The translations under genes were made by a program, and so were the position numbers. This document shows positions 8,560 to 17,632 of a DNA stretch of 64,000 bases, one piece after another. How positions within the stretch are numbered: the first letter of the stretch is position 1; every line of letters starts with the position of its first letter. The DNA lies in the NCBI RefSeq assembly GCF_025971955.1, contig NZ_JAPDMX010000028.1, positions 1 through 64,000 on the forward strand, given 5' to 3'. The notes beneath the pieces were generated by a model, which saw only the letters and a list, made by a program, of their open reading frames with translations, had not been told where the DNA came from and ran no database searches. Source of the stretch: Shewanella subflava. GTDB taxonomy: Bacteria; Pseudomonadota; Gammaproteobacteria; Enterobacterales; Shewanellaceae.

Positions 8560-9936
8560 ATGGCAGGTGTTTCAAACCAAATAATAACCATTAAACGCGG
8601 CTTAGATGTGCCGATTGCTGGTGAACCTATCCAGCAAGTGTTTGACGGTGAAAAAGCCACGACCGTAGCGTTATTAGGTGAAGAATATGTAGGCCTAAAA
8701 CCTACCATGTTGGTTGAGGAAGGTGATCATGTCATCAAAGGCCAAGCGCTTTTTGAAGATAAGAAAACCCCTGGGATCAAATTTACCGCGCCAGCTAGTG
8801 GCAAAGTCAGCGCAATTCAACGCGGTGAAAAGCGTGTGTTGCAAGCTGTAGTGATTGAATGCGACCAAGTACAGCAAGCTAAAAGCTTTAGTCGCTATGA
8901 TGACTTAGGCCAACTTTCTCGTCAGCAAGTGGTTGATAATTTAGTCGACAGTGGCCTATGGACCGCATTACGTACTCGTCCATTTTCTCGTGTTCCTCAG
9001 TTAGACAGTCAGCCAGCGGGCATATTTGTCACCGCAATTGACACCAATCCACTTGCGGCAAATCCTCGGGTGATTATTGCTGAGCAAACTCAGGCATTTG
9101 AAGCAGGGTTGCAAGTGCTGAGTTATTTAACGGAAGGTCAGGTTTTTCTGTGTCAGGACGATCAGGCATCTTTGCTCAGTGCAGAAGCTGCCACCAAGTT
9201 AAAACAGGTTTCTGTTCAGCGCTTTAATGGCGTTCACCCAGCGGGATTAGTGGGCACCCATATTCATTTCTTATTACCCGCAAGTGTTGAACGTCCGGTG
9301 TGGCATTTGGGCTACCAAGATGTTATTGCCTACGGCAAATTATTTTTGACTGGCGAATTATATACCGATCGCGTGGTGGCTTTTTCAGGTCCTAATGTGC
9401 TTGAGCCGCGTTTAGTACGGACGCAATTAGGCGCGCAGTTAACGCCTATCGTGACAGGTAAAATCAAAGACATCCACTCTAGAGTCGTCTCTGGCAGTGT
9501 GCTAAACGGTCATACCGCAGCGGGTGTTTATGATTATTTAGGACGTTTCCATAATCAAATTTGTGTGCTGTCTGAAGATGACAAACACGAGTTGTTACCT
9601 TGGGTGCGCAAGGATAAAAATAAGTTCAGCCTAACAGGCATTATGATGTCGGGCTTTAGCCGCACTAAAAAATTATTCGATTTCACCACCCATGCTGGTG
9701 GCTCTCCGCGCGCAATGATGGCATTTGGTCAATTAGCACGGGTTATGCCGCTGGATATTTTACCTACCTTACTTATTCGTGACCTTGTGGTTCGTGATAC
9801 CGATGAAGCTCAGCTACTTGGTGCACTGGAATTAGATGAGGAAGATCTTGCGCTATGCACCTTTGTTTGTCCCGGAAAGTATGATTTTGGTAAAGAATTA
9901 CGTGCTTGCCTAGATATTATCGAGAGGGAAGGTTAA
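8560..9936 (+). CDS. nqrA: Na+-translocating NADH:quinone reductase subunit A
   Basis: NqrA is the cytoplasmic-face, cofactor-poor subunit of the sodium-pumping NADH:ubiquinone oxidoreductase and is implicated in quinone binding. The family opening ITIKRGLDVPIAGEP is present close to the N-terminus. The protein is about 458 residues from the ATG at 8560, slightly longer than most NqrA. The ATG at 8548 and TTG at 8545 are alternative starts, but only 8560 has a GGTGA-like element at proper spacing. It is the first gene of nqrABCDEF, and its stop overlaps the nqrB start by one base. Confidence 0.92.
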   Translation: MAGVSNQIITIKRGLDVPIAGEPIQQVFDGEKATTVALLGEEYVGLKPTMLVEEGDHVIKGQALFEDKKTPGIKFTAPASGKVSAIQRGEKRVLQAVVIECDQVQQAKSFSRYDDLGQLSRQQVVDNLVDSGLWTALRTRPFSRVPQLDSQPAGIFVTAIDTNPLAANPRVIIAEQTQAFEAGLQVLSYLTEGQVFLCQDDQASLLSAEAATKLKQVSVQRFNGVHPAGLVGTHIHFLLPASVERPVWHLGYQDVIAYGKLFLTGELYTDRVVAFSGPNVLEPRLVRTQLGAQLTPIVTGKIKDIHSRVVSGSVLNGHTAAGVYDYLGRFHNQICVLSEDDKHELLPWVRKDKNKFSLTGIMMSGFSRTKKLFDFTTHAGGSPRAMMAFGQLARVMPLDILPTLLIRDLVVRDTDEAQLLGALELDEEDLALCTFVCPGKYDFGKELRACLDIIEREG

Positions 9937-11150
9937 TGAGTAAGCCTATTAAAAAACCGTCTACCCAAGACAAGTATTATGAGCACGGCGATTCGATGCG
10001 CAAATACTTGCGTTCATTATGGATTGCCCATGGTCGCAGCACCAAGGGACAAGTTCATGTCAGGGATGCGATTGATGTAAAACGTACTATGCATATTGTG
10101 GGTATGTGTTTATTACCTGCGGTTTTCTTTGGTATGTACAACATTGGTTTGCAGGCCCAACAGGCTATTATCGAAGGGGCAACGGCTCCTGCATCATGGC
10201 ATTTAGCGATTTTTAATATGCTGTTTTCAGGCTTAACGTCTGAGTCTGGTGTTTTAAGCTTATTTGCATACGGTGCCAGCTTTTACGTGCCTTTTTACCT
10301 AACTGCCTTACTGGTTAATTTATTTTGGGAAGTAATATTTTCCAGAATGCGTGGTCAGGAGTTGCATGAAGGCTTCTTTATTACAGCGTTATTATTTTCG
10401 CTGATTTTACCGGTATCGACACCGTTGTGGATCATGGCGTTAGGCATTAGTTTTGGCGTGATTGTGGCCAAAGAAATGTTCGGCGGTATGGGATACAACT
10501 TCCTAAACCCCGCTTTAGCCGGATATGCATTTATCTATTTTGCCTACCCAACAGAAGTGGCGGCGATCAGCCAGTTTGTTGCGGTCGACGGGTATTCAGG
10601 TGCAACCACCTTAGGCTTGGCCGCGGCAAATAAAATCAGTTTTGCTGATGTGAGCTGGATTAGCGCATTAAGTGATCCATTATGGTGGGATAACTTCTTT
10701 GGATTTACCGTTGGTTCAATCGGTGAAACCAGCACGTTAGCGATTTTAATCGGTGGTGGCATTTTACTGATGACCCGCGTGGCCGATTGGCGTGTGGTAG
10801 CGGGTGTGATGTTAGGCATGATAGCCACGGCTATTTTGTTCAATCTATTTGGCCCAGCTAAAAATGCGATGGCAACCATGCCCTGGACCTGGCATTTGGT
10901 CACGGGTGGCTTTGCGATGGGGATGATGTTTATGGCAACAGACCCTGTCACCGCCTCTTATACCCGCAATGCTAAATATGCTTATGGGGCATTGATTGGC
11001 TTTATGACGGTATTGATTCGAGTGCTTAACGTCAAGCTGCCAGAAGGCATTATGTTAGCCATTTTATTTGCCAATTTATGGGCACCGTTATTCGATTATC
11101 TGGTGGCGAGAGCCAACATCAAGCGGAGACTAAAACGCCATGGCCTTTAA
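9936..11150 (+). CDS. nqrB: Na+-translocating NADH:quinone reductase subunit B
   Basis: NqrB is the large membrane subunit that carries a covalently bound FMN and takes part in sodium translocation. The 404-residue protein has about ten hydrophobic helices. The flavinylation motif SGAT is seen at residues 221-224, so Thr224 is the expected FMN attachment site. The ATG at 9936 shares its A with the nqrA stop and follows GAGGGAAGG; the longer upstream frame lies inside nqrA. It overlaps nqrC by 11 bases. Confidence 0.94.
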   Translation: MSKPIKKPSTQDKYYEHGDSMRKYLRSLWIAHGRSTKGQVHVRDAIDVKRTMHIVGMCLLPAVFFGMYNIGLQAQQAIIEGATAPASWHLAIFNMLFSGLTSESGVLSLFAYGASFYVPFYLTALLVNLFWEVIFSRMRGQELHEGFFITALLFSLILPVSTPLWIMALGISFGVIVAKEMFGGMGYNFLNPALAGYAFIYFAYPTEVAAISQFVAVDGYSGATTLGLAAANKISFADVSWISALSDPLWWDNFFGFTVGSIGETSTLAILIGGGILLMTRVADWRVVAGVMLGMIATAILFNLFGPAKNAMATMPWTWHLVTGGFAMGMMFMATDPVTASYTRNAKYAYGALIGFMTVLIRVLNVKLPEGIMLAILFANLWAPLFDYLVARANIKRRLKRHGL

Positions 11151-11910
11151 AAAAGATTCAGTAGTGGGAACCATGGTTTTCATTATCAGCCTGAGTTTAG
11201 TGTGTTCTTTCATGATCACTGGCACCGCCGAAATTTTGAAAGAAAGAAAACTGGTTAAAAAGCGCGATGAAGTGCAACAGTTTGTGCTAAAAGCGGCCGG
11301 TATAGAAAGCAATTCAGGTGATTTTCGTGAATTATTTGCCAGCCGAGTTCAACCTAAACTTGTTGATTTAGAAAGCGGCCAGTTCATTGAGCAAGAGAAC
11401 ATTTTAGACTTTGATGGTCGCATGGCGGCAATTAATCCTGAAACCTCACGCAAACCGAAAAAGGACATTGCCAAAATTAAGAGCCGTGCTGATCAGGTAC
11501 GTATTTTTGAAGTGTTTGATGACCAAGGTCAGCTAAGCAGTATTGTGATGCCTATTTATGGTAAAGGTTTGTGGTCAATGATTTATGGCTACTTAGCGGT
11601 CGAGCCTGATTTAAACACCATTAAGAATATTGTGTTTTATGAACACGGTGAAACCCCAGGTATCGCAGATTTTGTGACCGATCCGCAGTGGAATGCATTG
11701 TGGCAAGGTAAAAAACTCTTTGATGAAAAAGGCAAAATTGCCATCAAAGTGGTTAAAGGCGGTGCCAAAGCAGGTGATATACACGGGGTTGATGGCGTTT
11801 CTGGCGCCACTCGAACGGGTGTCGGTATTCAAAAAGCGGTTGAGTTCTGGTTTGGTGTTGAAGGTTATCAAAACTTTTTACACACATTTGCCAAAACGGA
11901 GGTGAAGTAA
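11140..11910 (+). CDS. nqrC: Na+-translocating NADH:quinone reductase subunit C
   Basis: NqrC is anchored by one N-terminal helix (residues about 9-28) and holds the second covalent FMN on its periplasmic domain. The motif SGAT occurs at residues 221-224 within GVSGATRTGVGIQ, making Thr224 the likely phosphoester attachment residue. At 256 residues the length is normal. The gene starts inside the end of nqrB and ends directly before the nqrD ATG. The flavin transferase ApbE that loads FMN is not encoded in this window. Confidence 0.94.
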   Translation: MAFKKDSVVGTMVFIISLSLVCSFMITGTAEILKERKLVKKRDEVQQFVLKAAGIESNSGDFRELFASRVQPKLVDLESGQFIEQENILDFDGRMAAINPETSRKPKKDIAKIKSRADQVRIFEVFDDQGQLSSIVMPIYGKGLWSMIYGYLAVEPDLNTIKNIVFYEHGETPGIADFVTDPQWNALWQGKKLFDEKGKIAIKVVKGGAKAGDIHGVDGVSGATRTGVGIQKAVEFWFGVEGYQNFLHTFAKTEVK

Positions 11911-12531
11911 ATGAGTCGGTCAACTTCTACAAAAGACATACTAACTTCGCCAATTTTTGCGAATAACCCTGTTGCTATGCAGGTGTTGGGGGTGTGTTCA
12001 GCACTTGCGGTCAGTAACTCAATGCAAACCGCATTAGTGATGACCCTTGCGGTAACATTTGTGTTGGTATTTTCTAATTTGATTATTTCAACCATCCGCA
12101 ACTTCATTCCAAACAGTGTGCGTATTATCGCGCAAATGACGGTGATAGCCTCTTTGGTGATTATCGTCGATATGGTGTTACAAGATGTGGCGTATGAGCT
12201 GTCAAAACAGCTATCTGTTTTTGTCAGCTTGATTATCACAAACTGTATCATTATGGGGCGCGCAGAAGCCTTTGCAATGAAATACCCGCCGCATCTTGCA
12301 TTGGTTGATGCCGTGGGTAATGCCATGGGCTATGGCGTTATTCTACTTGGGGTTGCCTTTGTACGTGAGCTATTAGGCAGAGGCTCACTCTTTGGCCATG
12401 AGATATTTACCACCGTAGCGAATGATGGTTGGTATTTACCGAATGAAATGTTCACTTTACCACCGAGCGCTTTCTTTTTGATTGGTGTGATGATTTGGGC
12501 CATTAATGTTGTTCAGCGTAAGCGAGGATAA
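11911..12531 (+). CDS. nqrD: Na+-translocating NADH:quinone reductase subunit D
   Basis: NqrD is a polytopic inner-membrane subunit homologous to RnfE. It forms, with NqrE, the central membrane pair holding the intramembrane iron centre. The 206-residue product shows about six helices and the conserved [13 protein letters not shown] segment, which contains one of the cysteines typical of the pair. Its ATG follows the nqrC stop directly, with GGAGGTGA inside the nqrC end as ribosome-binding site. Linkage to nqrA-C favours NqrD over the Rnf homologue. Confidence 0.93.
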   Translation: MSRSTSTKDILTSPIFANNPVAMQVLGVCSALAVSNSMQTALVMTLAVTFVLVFSNLIISTIRNFIPNSVRIIAQMTVIASLVIIVDMVLQDVAYELSKQLSVFVSLIITNCIIMGRAEAFAMKYPPHLALVDAVGNAMGYGVILLGVAFVRELLGRGSLFGHEIFTTVANDGWYLPNEMFTLPPSAFFLIGVMIWAINVVQRKRG

Positions 12532-12533
12532 GC

Positions 12534-13142
12534 ATGGAACACTATATTAATCTCTTTATCCAAGCCGCTTTTATAGACAACATGGCGCTGTCATTTTTCT
12601 TGGGTATGTGTACGTTTTTAGCGGTATCAAAAAAGGTTTCCACCTCTTTTGGTCTTGGTATCGCGGTGATCGTGGTCATGATGTTAGCGGTGCCAATTAA
12701 CCAGCTCATTTATGTTAATGTGCTAGCGCCTGGTGCGCTGGCGTGGGCTGGAATGGCTGATCTTAATATTAGCTACTTACAGTTAATTACCTTCATCGGC
12801 GTTATCGCGGCATTAGTGCAAATTTTAGAGATGTTTTTAGAAAGATACATCCCAAGTTTGTACCAGAGCCTAGGTATTTTCTTACCTTTATTAACGGTTA
12901 ACTGTGCCATTTTCGCTGGGGTGATCTTTATGGCTAACCGAGATTACAACTTAGCAGAATCAACCGTGTTTGCCGCGGGCAGTGCAGTGGGTTGGGCAGT
13001 GGCAATTGTGTTATTAGCGGGGCTGCGTGAACGCATGAAGTTCAACGCAATTCCAGAAGGCCTGCAAGGTATTGGTATTACCTTTATTACTACAGGTTTG
13101 ATGGCATTAGGTTTTATGTCTTTCGCTGGCATTACGCTGTAA
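12534..13142 (+). CDS. nqrE: Na+-translocating NADH:quinone reductase subunit E
   Basis: NqrE is the inverted-topology partner of NqrD, homologous to RnfA, in the membrane core of the sodium pump. The 202-residue protein begins with [19 protein letters not shown] and has six hydrophobic segments. The [10 protein letters not shown] segment holds a conserved cysteine. The ATG lies two bases after the nqrD stop. A 65-bp gap separates it from nqrF, the largest gap in the operon. Confidence 0.93.
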   Translation: MEHYINLFIQAAFIDNMALSFFLGMCTFLAVSKKVSTSFGLGIAVIVVMMLAVPINQLIYVNVLAPGALAWAGMADLNISYLQLITFIGVIAALVQILEMFLERYIPSLYQSLGIFLPLLTVNCAIFAGVIFMANRDYNLAESTVFAAGSAVGWAVAIVLLAGLRERMKFNAIPEGLQGIGITFITTGLMALGFMSFAGITL

Positions 13143-13207
13143 AGCATTGGGAAACAGCATATGAATTCCTTACAGCAAAATGACAGATTAATGAGAAGGT
13201 GCATTTA

Positions 13208-14425
13208 ATGGAAATGGCAATTGGTATTGGCATGTTTACCATAGTAGTAAGCCTGCTAGTGATGGTGATTTTACTCGCCAAAAGTAAATTAGTGAACACA
13301 GGTGCGGTGACCATAGGGATTAACGATGATGCGTCAAAGGCGGTTCGCACCCCCGCGGGTGATAAACTGCTGGGCGCCTTAGCGGGTAATAATATCTTTA
13401 TTCCTTCAGCCTGTGGCGGCGGTGGTACTTGTGGACAGTGTCGTGTGACCGTGAAATCGGGTGGGGGCGATATTCTTGCCACAGAGCTTGAACATATTAC
13501 TAAGAAAGAAGCCAAAGAAGGTTGTCGTCTTGCTTGTCAGGTTGCAGTGCGTAGCGACATGGAGCTGGAAATTGATGAAGAAATCTTTGGCGTGAAAAAG
13601 TGGGAGTGTGAGGTTATATCAAACAATAACCAAGCCACTTTCATTAAAGAGCTACTGCTGAAAGTGCCAGAAGGTGAAGAGGTGCTGTTTAAGGCGGGAG
13701 GGTATATTCAAATTGAAGCACCAGCGCATGAAGTTCGCTACGCTGATTTTGATATTCCTGCTGAGTACCGCGACGACTGGGAAAAATACGATTTATTCAA
13801 ACTGGTATCAAAGGTTGATGAAGACGTATTACGTGCTTATTCAATGGCAAACTATCCGGATGAAAAAGGTCGGATTATGCTTAACGTGCGTATTGCGACG
13901 CCGCCATCGGATGATTTACCCCCAGGCAAAATGTCATCGTATATCTTTAATTTAAAAGCTGGCGACAAGGTGATTATTTCAGGCCCATTCGGTGAGTTTT
14001 TTGTCAAAGAAACCGATGCCGAAATGGTGTTTGTCGGTGGTGGTGCGGGGATGGCTCCCATGCGTTCACACATTTTTAATCAGCTAAAACGGGTTAAAAC
14101 CAAGCGTAAAATGACCTTCTGGTATGGTGCTCGTTCAAAGCGTGAAATTTTCTATCAAGACGATTTTGATGCACTTGCGGCTGAAAATGATAATTTTGAG
14201 TGGCATGTTGCCTTGTCTGATCCCTTACCTGAAGATAATTGGACTGGCTATACGGGCTTTATTCATAATGTGTTGTATGAGAACTACCTTAAAAACCATA
14301 AGTCACCAGAAGACTGTGAGTTTTATATGTGTGGCCCTCCAATCATGAACTCATCGGTGATTGGGTTATTAGAAAGCCTAGGTGTTGAGTCAGAAAATAT
14401 TCTGCTTGATGACTTTGGTGACTAG
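13208..14425 (+). CDS. nqrF: Na+-translocating NADH:quinone reductase subunit F
   Basis: NqrF is the electron-entry subunit: it oxidises NADH through FAD and passes electrons to a [2Fe-2S] centre. The 405-residue protein has one N-terminal helix (about 4-24). A ferredoxin domain follows with cysteines C69, C75, C78 and C110. A ferredoxin-reductase domain then carries RAYSMANYP (FAD binding), [12 protein letters not shown] (NADH binding) and a CGPPIMN block near the end. The ATG at 13208 follows GAGAAGG; the GTG nine bases upstream is less likely. It closes the operon before a strong terminator. Confidence 0.95.
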   Translation: MEMAIGIGMFTIVVSLLVMVILLAKSKLVNTGAVTIGINDDASKAVRTPAGDKLLGALAGNNIFIPSACGGGGTCGQCRVTVKSGGGDILATELEHITKKEAKEGCRLACQVAVRSDMELEIDEEIFGVKKWECEVISNNNQATFIKELLLKVPEGEEVLFKAGGYIQIEAPAHEVRYADFDIPAEYRDDWEKYDLFKLVSKVDEDVLRAYSMANYPDEKGRIMLNVRIATPPSDDLPPGKMSSYIFNLKAGDKVIISGPFGEFFVKETDAEMVFVGGGAGMAPMRSHIFNQLKRVKTKRKMTFWYGARSKREIFYQDDFDALAAENDNFEWHVALSDPLPEDNWTGYTGFIHNVLYENYLKNHKSPEDCEFYMCGPPIMNSSVIGLLESLGVESENILLDDFGD

Positions 14426-14456
14426 GACCTATTACATCGTATAAATTAAATCGTAT

Positions 14457-14485
14457 AAAAAGGGAAAGCAAAGCTTTCCCTTTTT
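14457..14485 (+). terminator. Terminator of the nqr operon
   Basis: AAAAAGGGAAAGC, loop AAA, GCTTTCCCTTTTT forms a 13-bp stem ending in a T-run, 32 bp after the nqrF stop. Its symmetry would let it also stop transcription of the small leftward gene that ends at 14542. Confidence 0.85.
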
Positions 14486-14541
14486 ATATGTGGTTTGATT
14501 TGATGCGGTGTTAAAGTGGCCGAGGCAATAGCTTCTGAGTG

Positions 14542-14718
14542 TTAACCTAGGCGTTTAGAGAAATCTAAGTAACGCATCACTTCACCTTCGGGGAAGGTTA
14601 ATTCGTCGCCATTTTGGTAGCTGGACAATAGGTTTTCTCTGGCGTAACGCTTAATGGTGGTTGGGCTTTTATCTAGAATTTGACACACTTCTTCAAGGGT
14701 CAGTAATTTATCGCTCAT
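14542..14718 (-). CDS. 58-residue helix-turn-helix protein
   Basis: Translation of the minus strand gives MSDKLLTLEEVCQILDKSP and on to FSKRLG, 58 residues. The LTLEEVCQILDKSPTTIKRY part has the spacing of an excisionase/AlpA/MerR-type winged helix-turn-helix. It would bind DNA, and its target is unknown. The ATG at 14718 is preceded on the minus strand by GGAGAACACA, a good ribosome-binding site. It lies between nqrF and an oxidoreductase gene and points toward nqrF. Short excisionase-like proteins occur both in mobile elements and as chromosomal regulators. No integrase is nearby, so a stand-alone regulator is more likely. Confidence 0.75.
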   Translation of the reverse strand: MSDKLLTLEEVCQILDKSPTTIKRYARENLLSSYQNGDELTFPEGEVMRYLDFSKRLG

Positions 14719-14799
14719 TGTGTTCTCCGACAGTCAATATTACTCGGTGTTGGTTTTTTATTAGTATAGACAATCTGCAAAAGAGCGTTAAAAAATGCC

Positions 14800-15465
14800 T
14801 TATTGATGTAAGGTTTTATTATCAATAATGGTTAAGGGAGGCTTTTCTTTTTGCGCATAATCATACATCGCTTTAGCCACGTCAGTGGCATGAATGGGTT
14901 TAAACTTCAGTAACGGGCCGATAAAAAATAAAGAAGTAAACGCAAATAGCCATTGGCCAATTTGTTCTGCAGGACGGCTATCTTCTCGTTTACCTATCAA
15001 TAAACTCGGCTGAAAAATCTGTAGATGGGGCAATTGTAATTGTGTTAATTGTTGCTCCATTTCACCTTTAACTCGATTATAAAATACACTGGATCGAGGG
15101 TTGGCATCTAAGGCGCTGATCACTTGAAAAACCAGCTTGGGGTGATGTTGTTTATGAAGTAACCTGGCAAAGGCCAGCACGCCCAACTTATCGACTTCAA
15201 TAAAAGCTTGTTGGCTTCCCGCTTGCTTAATGGTGGTGCCTAGGCAACAAAAGGCATGGTCGACGGTTTCTGGCAGTGTAATTTCATGCAGTTCATCTAA
15301 CTGGCATGCAATATAACGAAGTTTTTCCTCGCCCCAATGATGTGCGGCTAACTGGGGTTTAGATCGTCCCAGCACGTAGACTTTTTGATAAAGGTCGCTG
15401 TCCAATAATAACTCGAGTAATGATTTTCCTACTAACCCTGTTGCGCCAATGATCGCAGCTATCAT
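14800..15465 (-). CDS. NAD(P)-binding oxidoreductase, TIP30/YbjT-like
   Basis: The 221-residue protein starts with MIAAIIGATGLVGKSLLELL, which contains the Gly-rich nucleotide-binding turn of an atypical short-chain dehydrogenase. The CCLGTTIKQAGSQQAF block and the later ISALDANPRSSVFYNRVKGEME stretch, with its Tyr-x3-Lys pair, match the HTATIP2/TIP30-like group of NAD(P)H-binding proteins. The substrate is unknown. It stands alone on the minus strand, divergent from the nitroreductase gene, with about 150 bp between their starts. Confidence 0.8.
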   Translation of the reverse strand: MIAAIIGATGLVGKSLLELLLDSDLYQKVYVLGRSKPQLAAHHWGEEKLRYIACQLDELHEITLPETVDHAFCCLGTTIKQAGSQQAFIEVDKLGVLAFARLLHKQHHPKLVFQVISALDANPRSSVFYNRVKGEMEQQLTQLQLPHLQIFQPSLLIGKREDSRPAEQIGQWLFAFTSLFFIGPLLKFKPIHATDVAKAMYDYAQKEKPPLTIIDNKTLHQ

Positions 15466-15619
15466 TCTGTTAAATCCTTATAAAACACACTTACTTAACT
15501 CTATATAGCTAATGAATTAGTTGCAATCAATGGATTGAAAGAAGTGGATTTTCTTTTTATTGCTGATCTATGGCATAGTATTTCTTAGATAAAACCTTTG
15601 CCTTTTTCAAGGACCGACA

Positions 15620-16291
15620 ATGTCAGATGAACACATTCCGCTAAACGATTTTATTGAATATTCCCAAGATGAAATGTTAGCGAGGGCGCAGAATAATTAC
15701 CAACAAGTCAAGCGCCGCCATTCGATCCGTAAGTTTTCAGATCGCCCCGTTCCCCAAGCGATTATTGAACAATGCATTTTGGCCGCGGGTACTGCGCCTA
15801 ATGGGGCTAATCATCAGCCATGGCATTTTGTTGCCATTAAAAGCCCTGAGATAAAAGCGCAAATTCGTGAGCAGGCAGAAGCACTCGAGCAGGCTTTTTA
15901 TGCAGGGCGAGCGGGTGAAGAGTGGCTAAATGCGCTAAAACCGTTAGGCACCAATGCCAGTAAGCCCTATCTAGAACATGCGCCTTGGTTAATTGCTATT
16001 TTTAGCCAAAAACGTAAAGAAGAACAGGGTGAGCAAAAAACCAATTATTATGTACATGAATCCGTGGGGATCGCCACGGGTTTTTTAATTCAAGCGTTAC
16101 ACCATGCTGGTCTTGCTACCTTAACCCATACCCCAAAACCTATGAGTTTTTTATCCAAAATCTGTGGTCGAGATAATGATAATGAGCGGCCATATATGTT
16201 GATTATTGCAGGGTATCCCGCTGATGATGCGACAGTGCCTTTACATGCCTTGGATAAAAAACCACTGAATGAGATTTGTGAGTTTATTTAA
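15620..16291 (+). CDS. Nitroreductase-family FMN oxidoreductase
   Basis: This is a 223-residue FMN-dependent, probably NAD(P)H-using reductase of the nitroreductase superfamily. The FMN phosphate-binding block RRHSIRKFSDRPVP (about residues 31-44) and the ATPNGAN-like GTAPNGANHQPWHF (about 57-70) are diagnostic. The latter resembles the iodotyrosine-deiodinase-like/BluB-like branch. The physiological substrate cannot be told from sequence. The ATG at 15620 follows AAGGACC. A terminator directly follows and runs into the 3' end of the convergent HAD gene. Confidence 0.85.
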   Translation: MSDEHIPLNDFIEYSQDEMLARAQNNYQQVKRRHSIRKFSDRPVPQAIIEQCILAAGTAPNGANHQPWHFVAIKSPEIKAQIREQAEALEQAFYAGRAGEEWLNALKPLGTNASKPYLEHAPWLIAIFSQKRKEEQGEQKTNYYVHESVGIATGFLIQALHHAGLATLTHTPKPMSFLSKICGRDNDNERPYMLIIAGYPADDATVPLHALDKKPLNEICEFI

Positions 16292-16361
16292 CTTCAACTT
16301 GGGTTAGAAGATGAATAAACAATCTTCACATAACCTATTTTGAAATGATCGGCCTATAGAG

Positions 16362-16387
16362 AAGCGCGCTGTTATAGCGCTTTTTTT
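16362..16387 (+). terminator. Terminator of the nitroreductase gene
   Basis: AAGCGC (16362-16367) pairs with GCGCTT (16377-16382), followed by a run of seven T. The T-run and the right arm overlap the last codons of the convergent HAD gene. Confidence 0.7.
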
Positions 16388-16968
16388 ATGCTGTGTTTTT
16401 TCAAGAGGGTTAATAGCTCTGCAAGGCTTTTAACAATAACATCCGCTAAGTGTTGGTAGTGAGTATCATGGCCATGATTAATGAAGCAGGCAATCATGCC
16501 AGCGTTATTTGCCGCTTGAATATCATATAAATAATCACCAACATAGAGGAGGTTTTTGGGGGGGATTTGCCACATTTCTGCAATGGCGTTTAATGCATCT
16601 GGCGCCGGTTTTGCGGGGTAGCATTCGCGTGTGAGTACAATATCAATATTGATATTGTTTTGCTTTAATTTCATTTCACTGGCGGTTTTACTGTTGCGGG
16701 TGACAATTGCACAGGGTAAATTTTGACGATGGATGTAGTTTAATAACTCACCCATACCATTAAGTGCTTTTGCTGTGTTGGCATCTCGATTTTCATGCTC
16801 AAGCACAATGTCATTCGCTTGCTGCTGAGCGACCGAGCAAGTGAGTTGGTCTATAAAGGTTAATAAATCTTGATCGGCAGGGCAGCCTATTTGTTGCTTG
16901 ATAAGGGCAAAGTCTAAGCTGGACTCGACTAATGTGCCGTCTAGATCAAAAATGATACCGTGGATCAT
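16372..16968 (-). CDS. HAD-family phosphatase (phosphoglycolate-phosphatase-like)
   Basis: This is a 198-residue haloacid-dehalogenase-superfamily hydrolase. Motif I is IIFDLDGTLVES with Asp8 as nucleophile and Asp10 as acid/base. Motif II is the AIVTRNS segment, motif III the Lys in ECYPAKPAPDAL, and motif IV the LLYVGDYLYDI acidic pair. The order and the small helical cap fit the Gph/YjjG-like group that cleaves small phosphoesters; the substrate is open. The gene lies 14 bp downstream of the CIA30-like gene in the same direction, so the two probably share a transcript. Its last codons overlap the terminator of the convergent nitroreductase gene. Confidence 0.85.
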   Translation of the reverse strand: MIHGIIFDLDGTLVESSLDFALIKQQIGCPADQDLLTFIDQLTCSVAQQQANDIVLEHENRDANTAKALNGMGELLNYIHRQNLPCAIVTRNSKTASEMKLKQNNINIDIVLTRECYPAKPAPDALNAIAEMWQIPPKNLLYVGDYLYDIQAANNAGMIACFINHGHDTHYQHLADVIVKSLAELLTLLKKHSIKKAL

Positions 16969-16982
16969 AGCGTCAATTAACC

Positions 16983-17549
16983 TTATTTTTCAAATGCGAT
17001 AGTATGTAAATCAATACTAAAACTGCCCTGTTGTTTGTCTGCTATCAAAATGCCCACTTTTTCTACTTTGGCAAAATCCAGTGCAGGACCATTTTGAATG
17101 GTGCGTCCACGAAAGCCAATATGGAAATCATCAACCGTGAAAATATGTTCGCTTATTTCACCTTCCAGTGTAGTAAATTCCGCGATAAATGCTTCACCAA
17201 ATTGTAATGCTGCGGTTTTTAATCTGAGTTGATAGCGTTTACCATCTCCTTTAACCCGCAATGTGCAGCGGTTGGCTGCATGGATTTGATTTATTACACT
17301 AAACTGAGTTGAAGCGAAGCCACCGTTATTATCAAGTGACACTAAACCGGTAAATGTAATCGCGTCATTATTGATACTGACTCGGCTTGAAGATAGGCCG
17401 CCCATCACAGTATCGTTATTAATTTGGATCTGACGTAAATCGAAGTCTCTAGCAAAATTCAATTTCATGGTTTCCTCATTCGATAAGTTTGCCGCTAATA
17501 CTGTGTGGCAGGAGAGGCAAAAAATACAGGCACTGATAAACTTTATCAT
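16983..17549 (-). CDS. Exported CIA30-family protein
   Basis: The 188-residue product begins with a signal peptide (MIKFISACIFCLSCHTVLAA). It continues as a jelly-roll-like CIA30 domain, recognisable by NNDTVMGGLSSSR and the later GFRGRTIQNGPALD. Eukaryotic CIA30 (NDUFAF1) assists complex I assembly. The bacterial exported homologues have no proven role, so a complex I link should not be assumed. The start at 17549 is preferred because GGGGA lies five bases upstream; the ATG 12 bases earlier has only a T-run before it. It heads a two-gene unit with the HAD phosphatase. Confidence 0.78.
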   Translation of the reverse strand: MIKFISACIFCLSCHTVLAANLSNEETMKLNFARDFDLRQIQINNDTVMGGLSSSRVSINNDAITFTGLVSLDNNGGFASTQFSVINQIHAANRCTLRVKGDGKRYQLRLKTAALQFGEAFIAEFTTLEGEISEHIFTVDDFHIGFRGRTIQNGPALDFAKVEKVGILIADKQQGSFSIDLHTIAFEK

Positions 17550-17561
17550 GGTTGTCCCCAT

Positions 17562-17596
17562 TAAAAAAAAGGCTTATCCGGGTCAGAGATAAGCCT
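17562..17596 (-). terminator. Terminator of the DUF4397 lipoprotein gene
   Basis: On the minus strand AGGCTTATC and GATAAGCCT form a 9-bp stem with a nine-base loop, followed by eight T. The T-run ends just before the ribosome-binding site of the next gene, so that gene must depend on read-through or on a promoter inside this hairpin region. Confidence 0.8.
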
Positions 17597-17632
17597 AAAG
17601 GGTTTCACAGAGAAAAATAGTGGTTCAACAAA

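Noticed and set aside
10544..10951. 135-codon antisense frame within nqrB
   Set aside because: It lies wholly inside a well-conserved membrane protein gene on the opposite strand and lacks a start signal.
11868..12326. 152-codon antisense frame within nqrD
   Set aside because: It is a shadow of the nqrD coding sequence with no ribosome-binding site.
14542..14718. The small helix-turn-helix gene as a sign of a prophage or genomic island
   Set aside because: No integrase, attachment repeat or tRNA gene is near, and flanking genes are ordinary core genes.
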